From: Siphonodentalium dalli
Lineage: Eukaryota; Mollusca; Scaphopoda; Gadilida; Siphonodentaliidae
NCBI GenBank assembly: GCA_032622095.1
Contig: CP136067.1
Coordinates: 44,933,549 to 44,997,548 of the forward strand
DNA: 64,000 nucleotides
Reading direction: 5' to 3'
The notes under the pieces are model-generated. The model saw nothing but the letters and a program-made list of their open reading frames with translations, had not been told where the DNA came from and ran no database searches. Position numbers and translations under genes: made by a program. Positions 11,538 to 23,700 of the stretch are shown one piece after another; the stretch's first letter is position 1; every line of letters begins with the position of its first letter.

Positions 11538-12026
11538 CTATTTTTCGCCCAGTTTTGAATTTGTCTGTCCGAGATTTTTAAAGTGTTCGTAGAGTTCATC
11601 GGGACTAACTGATTGCGACATTTTATTTGAATTAGAGGAATCGCGATCCAATTGTTTAACTAGCGACCAGTATTCCTTCAGCTTATTGTTTTGCATGTGT
11701 ACCAGTTGCCCATATATATTACTCCGATAATTAGCTAATACCGGGCACACACCCTGCATGCATAGAAAGGACATCATCAAGAATCTGGGATAATGATCCC
11801 CCCAAGCTTCAAGCAGCACTTAAATATACAAGAATAACTTAACACATATCGTGAACATATCATGCAGCTCTGTTGATCGATACCGATCAAGAACACACGG
11901 GCTCATATGAATTAATCGTGAAATCCGCAGCCCGTACCATACGCCACCACCAATATCCGCAGTCGAGGACGAAACAACTAGAAAGAGAAAGAAGAAAACA
12001 CTCAATATATATATACATATAGACAT
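11538..12026 (-). pseudogene. Possible non-LTR retrotransposon linker fragment
   Basis: The minus-strand frame 11819-11538 reads NNKLKEYWSLVKQLD followed by SVSPDELYEHFKNLG. A K-x-YW...L segment followed by a SP-(D/N)E...HF...L segment is typical of the stretch between endonuclease and RT in LINEs (family knowledge). No endonuclease or RT motif surrounds it, and the frame upstream (12026-11820) is hydrophobic and unconvincing. It could equally be chance, so confidence is low. Confidence 0.3.
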
Positions 12027-12128
12027 GAATGCACATCATCATATATATATATATCGTATAAAGTGTTGAGAACTATATGCATATATATATATAGGAGAAA
12101 TGAATAATCCATGGTCTGAACAGATTGT

Positions 12129-12614
12129 TTAGTTTATAGGCCTTTCATGCTTCTTGCATTTTTCAATAGTTTTTTGTTTCATTGGGAATGCGACCTCCTT
12201 ATCATAATTTTGTTCATATTCTTCCAGAAATTTGACTTTTTTGTCCCATATTTCAACAGATTTAGCTTCATTCTGTGATATGTCTTTTAGTTTTTCCGAG
12301 ATGAGTCCATTTGAAATTCGGGATATTTCTTCTTGCATATCAGTATCGACCTGTTGGTAAACTTTTTCATATTTATGTTTTTTGCTTTCCATTAACTTGA
12401 TTTCCGTTTTGAATTTACAAACTGTGAGGTCGAAGCGGAGCTTACTCTCATCTTCTGGTTCTCCCTCTATCTCCGTCATCAAAAATTTCTTTGGGATAAT
12501 GGGTTTTTCTTGAGAAATCCAGGAATTATATTGTGACGTGTATTTATCACATCGTAGTGCATTCCAGAAATTTTGTTTTCTTTTATTAAGATTTCGTCTC
12601 CATATTTTGAACAA
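12129..12614 (-). CDS. Unrecognised, highly charged, probably coiled-coil ORF (161 codons)
   Basis: I do not recognise a characterised family. The frame is rich in Lys and Glu, with an N-terminal aromatic, basic part (RRNLNKRKQNFWNALR), a central EIEGEPEDESKLRFD segment and a long helical, charged C-terminal part (KSVEIWDKKVKFLEEYEQNY). No zinc or catalytic motif is visible. It lies between the fragment at 11.5-12.0 kb and the possible viral relic at 12.7-13.8 kb, on the same strand. The even composition and lack of low-complexity runs make real coding descent plausible. Whether it is an exon or a mobile-element ORF is open. Confidence 0.45.
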   Translation of the reverse strand: MFKIWRRNLNKRKQNFWNALRCDKYTSQYNSWISQEKPIIPKKFLMTEIEGEPEDESKLRFDLTVCKFKTEIKLMESKKHKYEKVYQQVDTDMQEEISRISNGLISEKLKDISQNEAKSVEIWDKKVKFLEEYEQNYDKEVAFPMKQKTIEKCKKHERPIN

Positions 12615-12738
12615 AATATTCTTCTTTCAAATGCATTCTCGCTCGAGATTGATCTCGTTTAATTCGTTGATCACCTGTGGTTACCCATTGTAGGTGTCTC
12701 ATTCTTTGTTAACGTTACTGCGTTCGGACATGTTGAGT

Positions 12739-13784
12739 TCAATATATGGTCCGAGACCATGTGATTGGATCTCTGATAAAAATTGTCATGGAATCAAATC
12801 TTCTGTCGCAAATTACAGTGAGTTCCATCTCTCTAAGCATTACCTGCCAAAATGCCAATCCAGCAGCGATGGCCCCCGGAACCTCAGTTGCCATGATGAC
12901 GTGACTAGTGTCAACGGATCTCATAGCTTCGTTAAATCGTGCTACCAGGCGGTCGATTTGATTTGTCAAGTCGCCACCGCTTTGGGCTCCTTGATACTCT
13001 TCAGTCGTCAGGTCACCGTTACATACCCTCAGCTTCTTAGCTAAGTACGTCAAATCCTGGATTGCCCGACCTTGTCCTGCGGCTGTTGTAAAGCCTGCAT
13101 ATGGAGTGACGGCTAATATATCCACTTGATCTCGGAAGATCTGTCCTTGAGCAACTAATCGTTGCAGTGGGCCGACGATCCTTAAGTCGGCTAATCCTTT
13201 ATTTCCCCCGGGTGTCACGAGGCCTGAGTGAACCCTGGAATGATCTACATCCAGGGGAAAGTCGGAAGATCTCTAATCGATTTGGCAATAATGCTGAACG
13301 ATGAGAATCCAGCATAAGCTGCATTGTTCCCTATGTTTGTGAGGGCAATGAATGGGTTGCCAGCTAGAGCTACATCCACGCTGGTCAACATAGTATGGGC
13401 TCTTACTGGTCCGTTGTTAACGTCTGTGTAATAGGGACCGAAGATCTCCCAAACTCGGTGAATGTGCTTCGGCTTGAATGTGTTCAGTCCGGGTGCGTTC
13501 TGAGCGCCTATAACCTTATCCAATTTTCCCTTGGTGATAGATCCCATCTTACCGACGGCTGTCACCAATCCGAAGATCCCATTAAGTCTAACTTCTTGGG
13601 GGTTCAAATTCAGAGAAAAGAATATCCCTGTTCTGATCACTGCAACAGCCAGATTGCCACGAGTCCCCCAATCTGGAGCGGTATAATTAGCTCCGTACAC
13701 AATCGTTTCTGTCGATATGTTTGCACCAACAACCGATCGCTGTGTCTCTACAGGTGCGAATGACCCTGGACCAATCAGCACGGA
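12739..13784 (-). pseudogene. Two-part intronless relic, candidate endogenous viral element (nucleoprotein-like?)
   Basis: Two minus-strand frames, 13781-13245 (178 codons) and 13218-12739 (159 codons), abut in different frames. They look like one coding sequence broken by a one-base change near 13247-13253. The first frame lacks an ATG and opens just after a stop, so the 5' end is missing. The protein is compact and mixed in composition, with Gly/Ala/Asn-rich helical stretches (LAGNPFIALTNIGNN, VPGAIAAGLAFWQ) as in viral nucleocapsid or capsid proteins. The DNA looks more GC-rich than its surroundings. I cannot name a virus family, and a host-derived retrocopy is the alternative. It makes no intact product. 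Confidence 0.45.
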
Positions 13785-14600
13785 TTGACGTTACCTCACA
13801 CTATTCGTGCTGAGTACCGAACTACGCGCATTCATGCGCTACAATCTATAACAGCTTGATTGCCCAATCAAACATTAACTCCTCGGAGAAATCAGTTCCA
13901 TTCTAATTTGTTGCTCAAACGAATAGAACTATATTTCTCATCGTTCTTAGAGCACATGCGTGTATTTTGCACTCATCCATCGCTCAATTTTTTTTAATTT
14001 GTTGAATAGATTATATGTTGGGAAAATATGAGATGGTGCCAGAAATGGCCAAAATTAGTGTACAGTACCCCTTTGAGAAATTCATATTTTAATCAGGGTA
14101 GGCCAGGCAATCAGAAGTTGCTGACACCATGGTGGTCAAAGTCAATGAAAACATGCTAACTATGAGACAGCGTTGCTTTGTAAATAAATAAAGAAATGAT
14201 TAGAGAAATACAACCATTTGTCCCCAGGTGTGTCACTTAACTCCCCACACAGTGAACCCTACTGTAATTGTATGGAAGGTTTTTAATATATTTAAGTGCT
14301 TTGTGAATATAAATTAATGTATGCGCTTCACACAGCATAGAGGCTCTTAATGTTGAGCCTTGTCTGCTGGCACACTGCATCGACAGCCATAAATGTTATG
14401 TCCGCCACTCTCTTAGCCTGATACAGAACTGTACCAGGATGCGTGTACGCAAATATGTTTTTTTATTCCAATGCAGTGGGCACCAAAATGGGCAATCCGT
14501 TTCCAAAACCAATCTGTTTATAGGTGTCCTGGCTATGACCTCCTTTACGCACTTCGTGTTCGTTTTGCCAGAAAACCAATAAACAGATTGGGGAAATATT
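13785..14600. other. Non-coding, nothing recognised
   Basis: AT-rich sequence. One short inverted pair (AACCAATCTGTTTATAGG near 14507 and CCAATAAACAGATTGG near 14576) could form a stem. No coding frame is supported. Confidence 0.5.
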
Positions 14601-14659
14601 CCAAAAATTGTTGTGCCTGCTCAAATTTCCCAGTGTAGCAATGTAAATGTATCGGGAAG

Positions 14660-14975
14660 TCAGCAGGAAGCCTCTCTTTCAAAATTGAAAGCGTTGCTTC
14701 CTCGGCTTCCCGACAATGGACAACGGGGAGACTGCTTGACGCTCATATCGAGCTGCATTCTGAATGCCATTTTCTGGGTTGAAAGTGGACATCGATGCCA
14801 ATTGTGATGACCGTCAAGCCCAGTTTCCCCAACAGCTACTACACCAGGATAGCTGAGCATTCGTTCAACTGCAAAGTACTTAAAACCAAATCGGCCGGTC
14901 ACCGACGTCCTTGGCCTTGAGTCTTGACGCACGCGAAATCACATCGACTTCCGTCGCATCCCGCGGATATTTTTA
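14660..14975 (-). pseudogene. TatD-family nuclease, middle fragment
   Basis: The minus-strand frame 14932-14660 contains KYFAVERMLSYPGVVAVGETGLD and a following STQKMAFRMQLDMSVK segment. This fits the TatD metallo-nuclease pattern of a VAVGE.GLD motif (metal-binding Glu) followed by Q...F..QL. The next expected motif (a ViH.R-like strand) is corrupted and the frame ends soon after. The first TatD motif is absent here but present in fragments at 30.4-31.4 kb. 14857-14975 is also homologous, inverted, to 30357-30447. Confidence 0.65.
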
Positions 14976-16810
14976 ATAGCCTCGAATTGTCGAAACTACG
15001 AAAGCTTATTATTATTGATCTTGAAGATATTTTCTTTCGTTGCGGTAAAGATATTTAGCGGGCTAGATGGACCGTTATTACGGTTGAAATTTCTGAATTA
15101 GTTGTATTAATTTAATAGCGCCATTAATTCAAGAAATTATGCTTCTTTATTACTTTTAATCAATGTTTGTTTATTTAAATTCTTCTCATTCCGTAATTTT
15201 CGATCATCGGATCAATGAATCATTGAACGGAGAATATAAATTATGATACAAAAACAAATAAAGATTGCGCTGTTTAAAGTTGTAGTCCTTCCTTAATCAG
15301 TGTATCGTTCAAATATTTTGTTGTCCTCCGTTAACTTAATCGATCATTGTTTATTGAGTCGGATCTCTTTTGAATATCAACACTACAACCGAGTAAGACG
15401 TCCATTATAGAGGACAAATACGATTGATATCTAGCCTCTGGATAGTCTAGACAGCAGGCTATACTCAAGGCATTTACTCTTGGGATCCAAATAAACATAC
15501 TCTTCAGTACTCTTATTAATTTTTAAGTAAACATCCCCTGTATCATGATGCTGCTTATTTTGGGTCTCTAACTCTATATAATTGTTTTTATTTCATTCCA
15601 AATGACTGCTGTTGATAAAAAACCAGTTCAATCAACTTCAATGTAATATCAAATCAATATTAAAAATCAGACAATGAATAACACAGCTTCTCTTGTTCTT
15701 ATAGTTATAGGGTTAAACATAGAATATCTTGGGGGAAATGATCCCATTAATTATTTCACCCCTGTAGTTATAATTTAATTTTGAGTACCCCCCATACTAT
15801 TATTCCACCCCTATGTTTATACAAATGGATCCTTATACTATAGTATTTAAATTTTAACTAAAGGCAGTAAAGCAACATGATATGTATTGACAGTGATAAT
15901 TTAATACAGTACCAAATTACTTAAAAACAAAATACGCAAGCCAGCCCCCCCCCCCACCCCCAAACAACTGCAGGAGGAAATTAAAAAATAAAGCACAGGG
16001 GCCTTGAGATTATCCACTGAATAACTTATAAAGTAAATTATCCCCTTCAGAACACCCTCTGCTCTATTATATATCATTATTTGACCCATCAAGGTATACT
16101 AGTACTGAGCTAGGTGCTTGAAGTTAAACTGCTTTTGACTCCCAATTATGAATCAATGCCTGCACTGGGGCTTCAAATTTGATCATGTTTAAATCAGAAT
16201 AAGAACATATGAGTTTGTACAGCATTAAATAATACTAATATGCTACCAAACTAATGGCAAAATGACTCAAATTATAAAGCCCCCACCCGACCAAGGAAAT
16301 TGAAAATAAAGACCCCTTGAAATTATACACAAAAGTAAGTAAAGAAGTACATATATATACTAACTACCAGAACACCACCTATTTAAATCAGAATAAGAAC
16401 ATATGAGTTTGTACAGCATTAAATAATAATATGTTACCAAATTCATGGCAAAATGACTCAAATTATAAAGCCCCCACCCCACCAAGCAAATTGAAAATAA
16501 AGATCACTCGAAATTATGCACAAAAGTAAATAAAGAAGTATCTATATATATATATATACCACCCATATATATAGAACACCACCTATTGTATATAAGTTTT
16601 TGACCAATCAAAAATAAAAACGCTACTCTATCACAGGTGATCATTTTACATTTGATATATTAATTATTATACAACGTTATCTCTATTAAAAATTGAGAGA
16701 ACATGTTGATTAAACTAATTATAATTGTCACATCTCAAGTTTGAAATTGGGTGTGTGCAGTTGCAATTCATTCATAATGAGAGGACAACCATATTTCTGC
16801 AAGCACCTAT
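14976..16810. other. Non-coding, with a dispersed repeat and a local tandem duplication
   Basis: 15470-15835 matches 62105-62400 in patches (CGGGATCCAAATAAACAT-like, AGAATATCTTGGGGG, ACTATTATTCCACCCCT). 16188-16380 is repeated at 16381-16560 (AGAATAAGAACATATGAGTT in both). A C-run lies near 15943-15957. No gene is supported. Confidence 0.6.
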
Positions 16811-17293
16811 ATGCCTGCTTGGCAAAAAAAAGAGAATATCTCTAATTCTGACAAATTGTTGACGGCGTACTCACTTTTCCTGATTAAACAGCGAGATGAA
16901 GCAAGAGAGGATATTGAAAAAATCCAGAGTGCTAGGCAAGAATTGAGCAACGTGATTTGTGCAACAGGAGAAGAATTATTGACCATCTGCTCTAAGAAAG
17001 GACGAGCAGGAATGCGAAATTTGGCTAAACGAAAATATGACCAGATATCGAGCAATACTGAGGACCGGACGCCCACAGACTTGATAAAATATACATGCCC
17101 AGTATGTAAATTGGACTGTTCGGCAAACCCGAAATCGAAACAACAGTACTCAATCGGATGCGATATTTGCATGCACTGGTATCATGGGAAATGTGTCTCT
17201 ATTTTGAAAGCTCCACCGGAGGATGAATGGAAGTGTATGGATTGTTGTTGTGTCAAATGCAAACTTACATTAGGTAACCACCAACTCGTGTAA
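16811..17293 (+). CDS. PHD-finger protein or exon (160 codons)
   Basis: Starts at ATG 16811. The first about 90 residues are charged and helical (DEAREDIEKIQSARQELSN). A C4HC3 PHD zinc finger follows from about residue 97: YTCPVC, then GCDICMHWYHGKC, then WKCMDCC, with the W two residues before the last Cys pair as PHD fingers have. PHD fingers read histone tails, but they also occur in ORF1 proteins of some LINEs and other mobile elements, so the role is open. The last codons and TAA (17291) fall in the first unit of a minisatellite. The true C-terminus may therefore lie across an intron: TTAG|GTAACC at 17272 is a fair splice donor. Confidence 0.65.
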   Translation: MPAWQKKENISNSDKLLTAYSLFLIKQRDEAREDIEKIQSARQELSNVICATGEELLTICSKKGRAGMRNLAKRKYDQISSNTEDRTPTDLIKYTCPVCKLDCSANPKSKQQYSIGCDICMHWYHGKCVSILKAPPEDEWKCMDCCCVKCKLTLGNHQLV

Positions 17294-18135
17294 CCAGAGA
17301 AGGATGGTATTAAATTAGGTCTAGGGCACATTAGGTAACCACCAACTCGTGTAACCAGAGAAGGGTGGTATTAAATTAGGTCTAGGGTAGATCAGGTAAC
17401 CACCAACTCGTGTAACCAGAGAAGGATGGTATTAAATTAGGTCTAGGGCACATTAGGTAACCACCAACTCGTGTAACCAGAGAAGGGTGGTATTAAATTA
17501 GGTCCAGGTAACTTTAGGTAACCACCAACTCGTGTAACCAGAGAAGGGTGGTATTAAATGAGGTCTAGGGCACATTATGTAACCACCAACTCGTGTAACA
17601 AGAGAATGGTGGTATTAAATTAGGTCTAGGGTACCACCAGCTCGTGTAACCAGATAAGGGTGGTATTAAATTAGGTCTAGGGTAGATCAGGTAACCACCA
17701 ACTCGTGTAACCAGAGAAGGATGGTATTAAATTAGGTCTAGGGCACATTAGGTAACCACCAACTCGTGTAACCAGAGAAGGGTGGTATTAAATCAGGTCC
17801 AGGTAACTTTAGGTAACCACCAACTCGTGTAACCAGAGAAGGGTGGTATTAAATGAGGTCTAGGGCACATTATATAACCACCAACTCGTGTAACAAGAGA
17901 ATGGTGGTATTAAATTAGGTCTAGGGTACCACCAGCTCGTGTAACCAGAGAAGGGTGGTATTAAATTAGGTCTATGTCAGATTATGTAACCACCAACTCG
18001 TGTAACCAGAGAAAGGTGGTCTTAAATTAGGTCTAGGGTACCACCAACTCGTGTAACCAGAGAAGGGTGGTATTAAATTAGGTATATGGTAGAATAGAGT
18101 ACCACCAAATCGTGTAACCAGAGAAGGGTGTTATC
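17272..18135 (+). repeat. Minisatellite, 61-bp unit, about 15 copies, with 294-bp higher-order repeat
   Basis: The unit carries CCACCAACTCGTGTAACCAG and GGTGGTATTAAATTAGGTCT. Some units are shortened to about 49 bp. GTAGATCAGG at 17388 and 17682 marks two copies of a five-unit block 294 bp long, sharing private variants such as GTCCAGGTAACTTTAGG and GTGTAACAAGAGAATGG. The ACCACC/GGTGGT ends of each unit can pair. Confidence 0.95.
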
Positions 18136-19935
18136 CGATAAGTTCATTGCTTTTCCATTGGTGACTAGGTGGAGTGCAATGTGTTCTTTATTCTTACTAA
18201 CCAAATCATAGCAGGTTAGCCCTATTTTGAAATTGAAATAAAAATTAAGTTCATGCTAAAACACATTACAAGTGGGTATTAGGCTGTAAGGTATGGTTAG
18301 CCCTTCAAAGACTGAAATTTGTGAAAAGCCTGTGCCAATGCATTCTTTTATATATGTGAGTCTCCCATAGGGAGCCTTTAATATATAAGAGAATACATTG
18401 GCCTAACAATATTTACCTTGACCTTGTACACAAGTTCATCCTCTTTTATAAGTGAGGCTCCATATGGGACACTCGTATATACAAGATAATACACTGGCAC
18501 ATGATCTTTAATGCTGCACCAGCCCAGTTCCCATCAGGAAAGGGTTAATTAATTGTATGCTTAGCGTCAAATGTCGCATTTCCTTTTTTGACAGAAAATA
18601 ATAATGAATTTGTTAACTTTTTGGCACAATGTACAATGTCCTAATGAGTGTTCCATATGAACATTCAGATAGGAACATTTACTCTCAGTTAACCATGGCC
18701 TATTTAGCTCAAACAGCATTGATTAAAAGGCAGCAAAATGAGTACAGCCACTTTTGGCTCAGATTCATATTAATCTGAGGGCATTTGGGGGTGACCTGAT
18801 TGCTTACTAACTCAGTGTGATTCCATTTATCAACATGTTTAACCCTCAATAGCAGAATTTGTCAAATGTATTAAACACATTTCATGGAATGGACTTCACA
18901 ATGGCCTAATTTATACCTAATTTATTATTCACCATGTTAGCGCTGACATCTGAGCCACTGGCTGTCAAATCTCAATCAAGTGTCCAGTGTCCACACTGGG
19001 CTGAATGCCAAATGGGGTATGTGACAGTAGTACTGCCATGAGCCAATATATATATATATATATAAGTTGATAAATGGAAACACGCTTCTAGTCACAAGTG
19101 GTATTCAACTGCTAATATCGCAAAACATTTTACACTCATGGTTGGATTTTGAAGCATATATAGTCATAGCTCAAAACGAATGAAATGAATATTCTAAAGA
19201 TTCATAAAATTGTTTTTGAAAAAGAATTTGAATTTGATACAAATTCATAAAACGGGAAGACGTGCTTAATAAGCAGATTACAAAATATAACTGGTGCTGC
19301 TCTGGTATGAACTGGTAAGGTACTAATTGGAATTACAGAGACCCCATGTTGGCCACAAGAATAAAATACCATACTTTCTGAACAAATAAGCAAGAATACC
19401 ACTTAGGCTCCAAAAGGTATTGAGTGCAATATCAGCCCAATATATCTTTTGAGTGCTAGGGCCCTCTCCTCGAGAGAATCTTCCAATAAAAGGGGAAGAC
19501 TTGCTTTATTGAATCAAGTACTAACTAACTAGTCTTACTGCACAAAGTGACTAATCAATCACGTTTCCTGTTAATATATTAATTCAATATATTAACCAAT
19601 GACAGTGGTTGGACACTTTTCTATTTAAAATCACTGTAGTATGCAAGTCGAGTTGTAATTCTGTTAGTCATTCAAGTAAGACGTTATCTATGTTCTGATT
19701 GACTACTGCTAAGAGTGTTTAAATTGATTATGAGATTAAATATACGGTACTCAAGTACATGTATGTGTATTTACTTAAACTAGTCAGTATGGTTAGTCAC
19801 TATAGCCAGTCAGCCTGGTTAGTCATTTTAGCAGACTATAGTTTGAAAAACCATCACCAGATATGGAAACAAAATTAAAAAAGTAGATGATAAATTATCA
19901 GGTTTTATTAAATATTTAAATACATGTATATAATT
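18136..19935. other. Non-coding, with degraded members of the palindrome repeat family
   Basis: 18336-18402 (GCCAATGCATTCTTTTATATATG...AGAGAATACATTGGCC) and 18440-18500 are decayed versions of the hairpin at 51007 and 51155. GCTGCACCAGCCCAGTTCCC follows at 18513. A (TA)n run lies near 19043-19064. No coding frame is supported. Confidence 0.6.
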
Positions 19936-20741
19936 TATAAACACCTCAAAAAAAGAAAGTTATCCCTCAAATAATACCCTGTATCTCCTACCTTATTCAT
20001 TCCATCATCTTGAAATTTTGAATGAATTGAGAACATGGAAAATGCAGCACATTGTGTGAGTTAATGTTAATTATTCCAATGGTTTTCTAGCCTTCTTCTC
20101 AATGTTGCTTGATTGGAAAATTTGCCATTTCCAAATCACACTTTCAACTGATTCTCATCAAAATCGTGTGTTGATGGGTGAACTGGGTGATCATTGTATG
20201 TAAATTGTCACCAGACTTATTACTGCGTGGGATTTTAATGAACTTGAACAGATGTCAATCTGAATCTGTAGGTATTGAGGGGCATGATTTTGAACCACCC
20301 ACATATCTGATCCACTTCATTACATCGGAAGGATTCCTGCCCTGTATGGCAGACAAAGCATATGTTGTCAACATATATTTATTGTAGGCATACAACCCTG
20401 TAAAACATGTTGCAAGGATGGGTGTTTCACCATATGTGACAAGAAAAATCAAAATTGTTGCACCCAACAAATCTATGGCGTTAACCCTTGCTTTGCACGC
20501 CATACTGTGCATGGATCCATTTGAGTGAATGCAGCAGACCAGATATGGGGTTAAAATCATGCCCCTAAATTCCCACAACAACTTGGTCAAGTTCAACCAA
20601 AATTATTCCATCAGTAATGAGGCCAGTGATAATGTTCCAATCAAGTAACATCAAGAAGAAGGCTAGAAAACTCAGGACAAATGAATAAAATATGAGATAC
20701 AGGGTATTATATGAGAAACTAACTTTTTTGAGGTGTTTATA
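19936..20741. mobile_element. Foldback element with arms of about 400 bp, adjoining TRPT1
   Basis: The ends are TATAAACACCTC and GAGGTGTTTATA. Inner sequence also mirrors: TTTTCTAGCCTTCTTCT near 20085 against AGAAGAAGGCTAGAAAA near 20655, and AGGGGCATGATTTT near 20278 against AAAATCATGCCCCT near 20554. The centre is near 20400. It has no transposase, so it is non-autonomous. Open frames on both strands here are mirror shadows. Confidence 0.88.
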
Positions 20742-20752
20742 TGGTTTCAAGT

Positions 20753-23700
20753 TCAACATCTCCTGTCTTTATAGGCCAAGAAGTATTTTGGATGAATGGC
20801 CCCATTCACACCTTTTGTGACGATGTCACCAGATCCGGTTTCCCAGAATTCAATACCATCTGTAAAGAAACATCACTATTATTAGTAACAGTTTTACTAA
20901 TTATTTACTCTTCATGAGTAGTTCCTGCAGAGAATGTTCAGGTGGTTGTGATATCTTCTATTTAATAGTATAATCATTATTGAAACATCAGTAATAGACT
21001 GCTAGTAATGGTAAGCAGTAAGCAGAATTTGGGTGATTTTGAAGTAACATAAGATTCATACCCCTCTGTTAACTTGACATGTGTCCATTAGCCCATTTTA
21101 ACTGGTACTCAGGAGTCAATAAGATTAGCATCAATTATTCCAATTTTGATTATTTCTTAGCCAAAATGACAAATTAAAATAAGCCTTTGCCTTGCTCACT
21201 CATGACATATTTTTCCGTATCCACGCAAATACACTTATATCACTTAAAATTGAGTAAAACTACCCTTTAAACATTCCTTCATGTCTATAAAGATCAAGCG
21301 ATCCCAGTTCAAATTTGTCTTCTTAACTGGAATGATATAAAAGCATCAAGGTAAATCGAACTGTCGTAGCACTGTTTTAGTTACATTGTAATATGTATTC
21401 AAAAGAGAATGAAATATTGATGATGTTTTGATTGCTGATATGAATCGAACAAGTTTTAATTTGAATAATCTGAAACTGATGATTGTCAATGAGAAACAAA
21501 TTTAATTTGATTGTCAACAAAAACATGGTCCTAAGTACGCTACTACTACTGCTCACAATCAGAAGAATACTCAAAATAAAATGTGTACCTTTGTCCTGGT
21601 TCCATCTGTGGAGGTGGATGTGGCTCCTCCCTTGCCTCTTTAATCCCTGTAAAATGTGACAAGACATTAGTAAAAGTTAGTAACGAAAACTGATGCTGGT
21701 ATGTGAGATTATTTAGGACCGTGTGATATTTTGTGAAAAAGTATCCCCTTTTTTTATACCCCACGCCTCTCCCTGACTGTAATTAAGTTGTGGTGTGTGG
21801 TATATATGAATCAGTTTGTCTGTCCGTCTCTTCATATGAGCTTGTATTCCTGTATTTTTCAGTCAATTTTGTTTTAAACCTGGCACTGATATATATTCAT
21901 TGAACAAGGTTTTTTCCTTGGAACTGGTCCGGAATCTTTCATAAAGAATGCTATACATTCAATAGCCCATTGCAATACATATTAAAGGCCCTTAATGATA
22001 ATGGAAATACTATTTATTCGTGTTGGTCTTGGTCTAACAAACTATGTATGATTCTCACCTCTCTTTGAATATTCCCGATACATCGGGAATACGTCCCATG
22101 GAATATTGTTTCCACTTCTTGAAATGGGTGCATCCCAAATTCTGGCTCTTTGATCTTTAAAAGAAAAGTTAGACTTTATAAGAAAAGAACCACTGTAAAT
22201 CTGTAAAAATTAATGTGAAATACTAAAGAATACTGTCGCCCTTAAAGTCATTTTCCGTTTGCAGTGCATATTGATTTTCATTTTCCATATACTGTTTTGA
22301 GGTTTGTTTGTTGCAAATATTCTTTCTTACAAGTAAACATTTATAAAAACCATTTTTAGTTATAAAAATATAAATGGAGTAGTACCGTTACAAAAATAGC
22401 TACATTTTCTGTCCCATTTCTTGGAAAACAGATTATTTCTAAGTGGTCTCTCTGGCTCAAAAGTATGTTTATAACAATGAAGGTATACGTAAAGTTCAAG
22501 GAAGAGATAAATCATCTTTACTTTATATAATATGCAATTGCCAAAGTATTAACCAGTTAACCACTTACATCTGTATATGAATGTCCCTGATGTGCACGAT
22601 ATAGCCACACACTGTTGATTTTCTTCACATCGAGGCGTTCATTCCTCTCGAGGAGAGGAATTATTTGAGCTATTTTTACCATGCTGAATATTGATTTAAA
22701 TTGGCTCTGTCTGGCCACCTCATGGACTTTCAAGAATCCCTCTGTAATATAAGTGTTGTAATTTTTATATATTAAAATAGAAATATGAATCAAGATCAAG
22801 GATGGAGATAAATAACTATATTTGCATTTTAAGGTCAAAATTTAGAGCCGGGATGGTCTTAACCAAATGACCAACTGTTACACATTCTCATGTCTGAACC
22901 TATATTATAAATTATTCCATGACCATGCATGGTATAAATAGAGGATCTACAAAATATAAAATAAATTTATTGATGTTTTTAGCATCGACCTGACTATCCT
23001 GACATGAATTTTTACATCAGCAAAACTCCATCGTTGACATGCTCACCTTTGTCGCGTTTTAGTTGGTGGCCATAACATGCTCACCTTTGTCGCGTTTTAG
23101 TTGGTGGCCATGTCTCGCCAACTTCACGAAAAATCGACCAATATCATTGGCGCTTGATTCTGTAAAAAAAAACAAATTTGATGAAACAAAATTGCTTTTC
23201 AATTTTATATTCAGCATGTCTCCCCTTTTGATTGGGAGATGCATATTCATCAGTTAGATGAATATGGGCCCTAGCACTAAGCACAATCCACGAGGGATTA
23301 TGCTCAGCTTAAGCAGTATTCGTGCTGAACAAACTTTTTGAAGTGAATTTTTATTTTAACATTAATAGACATTTCTGAATGACAAACTGATTACCAATTT
23401 ATGCATAACTATGCGAGAAGTGAGATCTCTGTACATACTCCTACAAAGCATGATGATACATACATTTGCCAGCCTTAATTCAAATATCAGGACCAGCATA
23501 ACATCATGGAAATGTATGTAGCACTATCACATGTGCGGGGAAAACCTAAGTCAGCTATGCCTGAGTCATGTCAAGATGCAGGAGGATGAGGATATGCCCC
23601 AACATCCATATTATATGCCCAAAATCCAAAGGTATAGTCCTATATAGACATTATATATGAAGGGCCCTTAAAAGTTTGAACCCCCAATTGGAGCCCGTAC

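Noticed and set aside
12694-13763. Plus-strand ORFs at 12694-13044 and 13395-13763
   Set aside because: Antisense shadows of the two-part relic on the minus strand.
20178-20596. Overlapping ORFs on both strands
   Set aside because: Mirror images produced by the arms of the foldback element.
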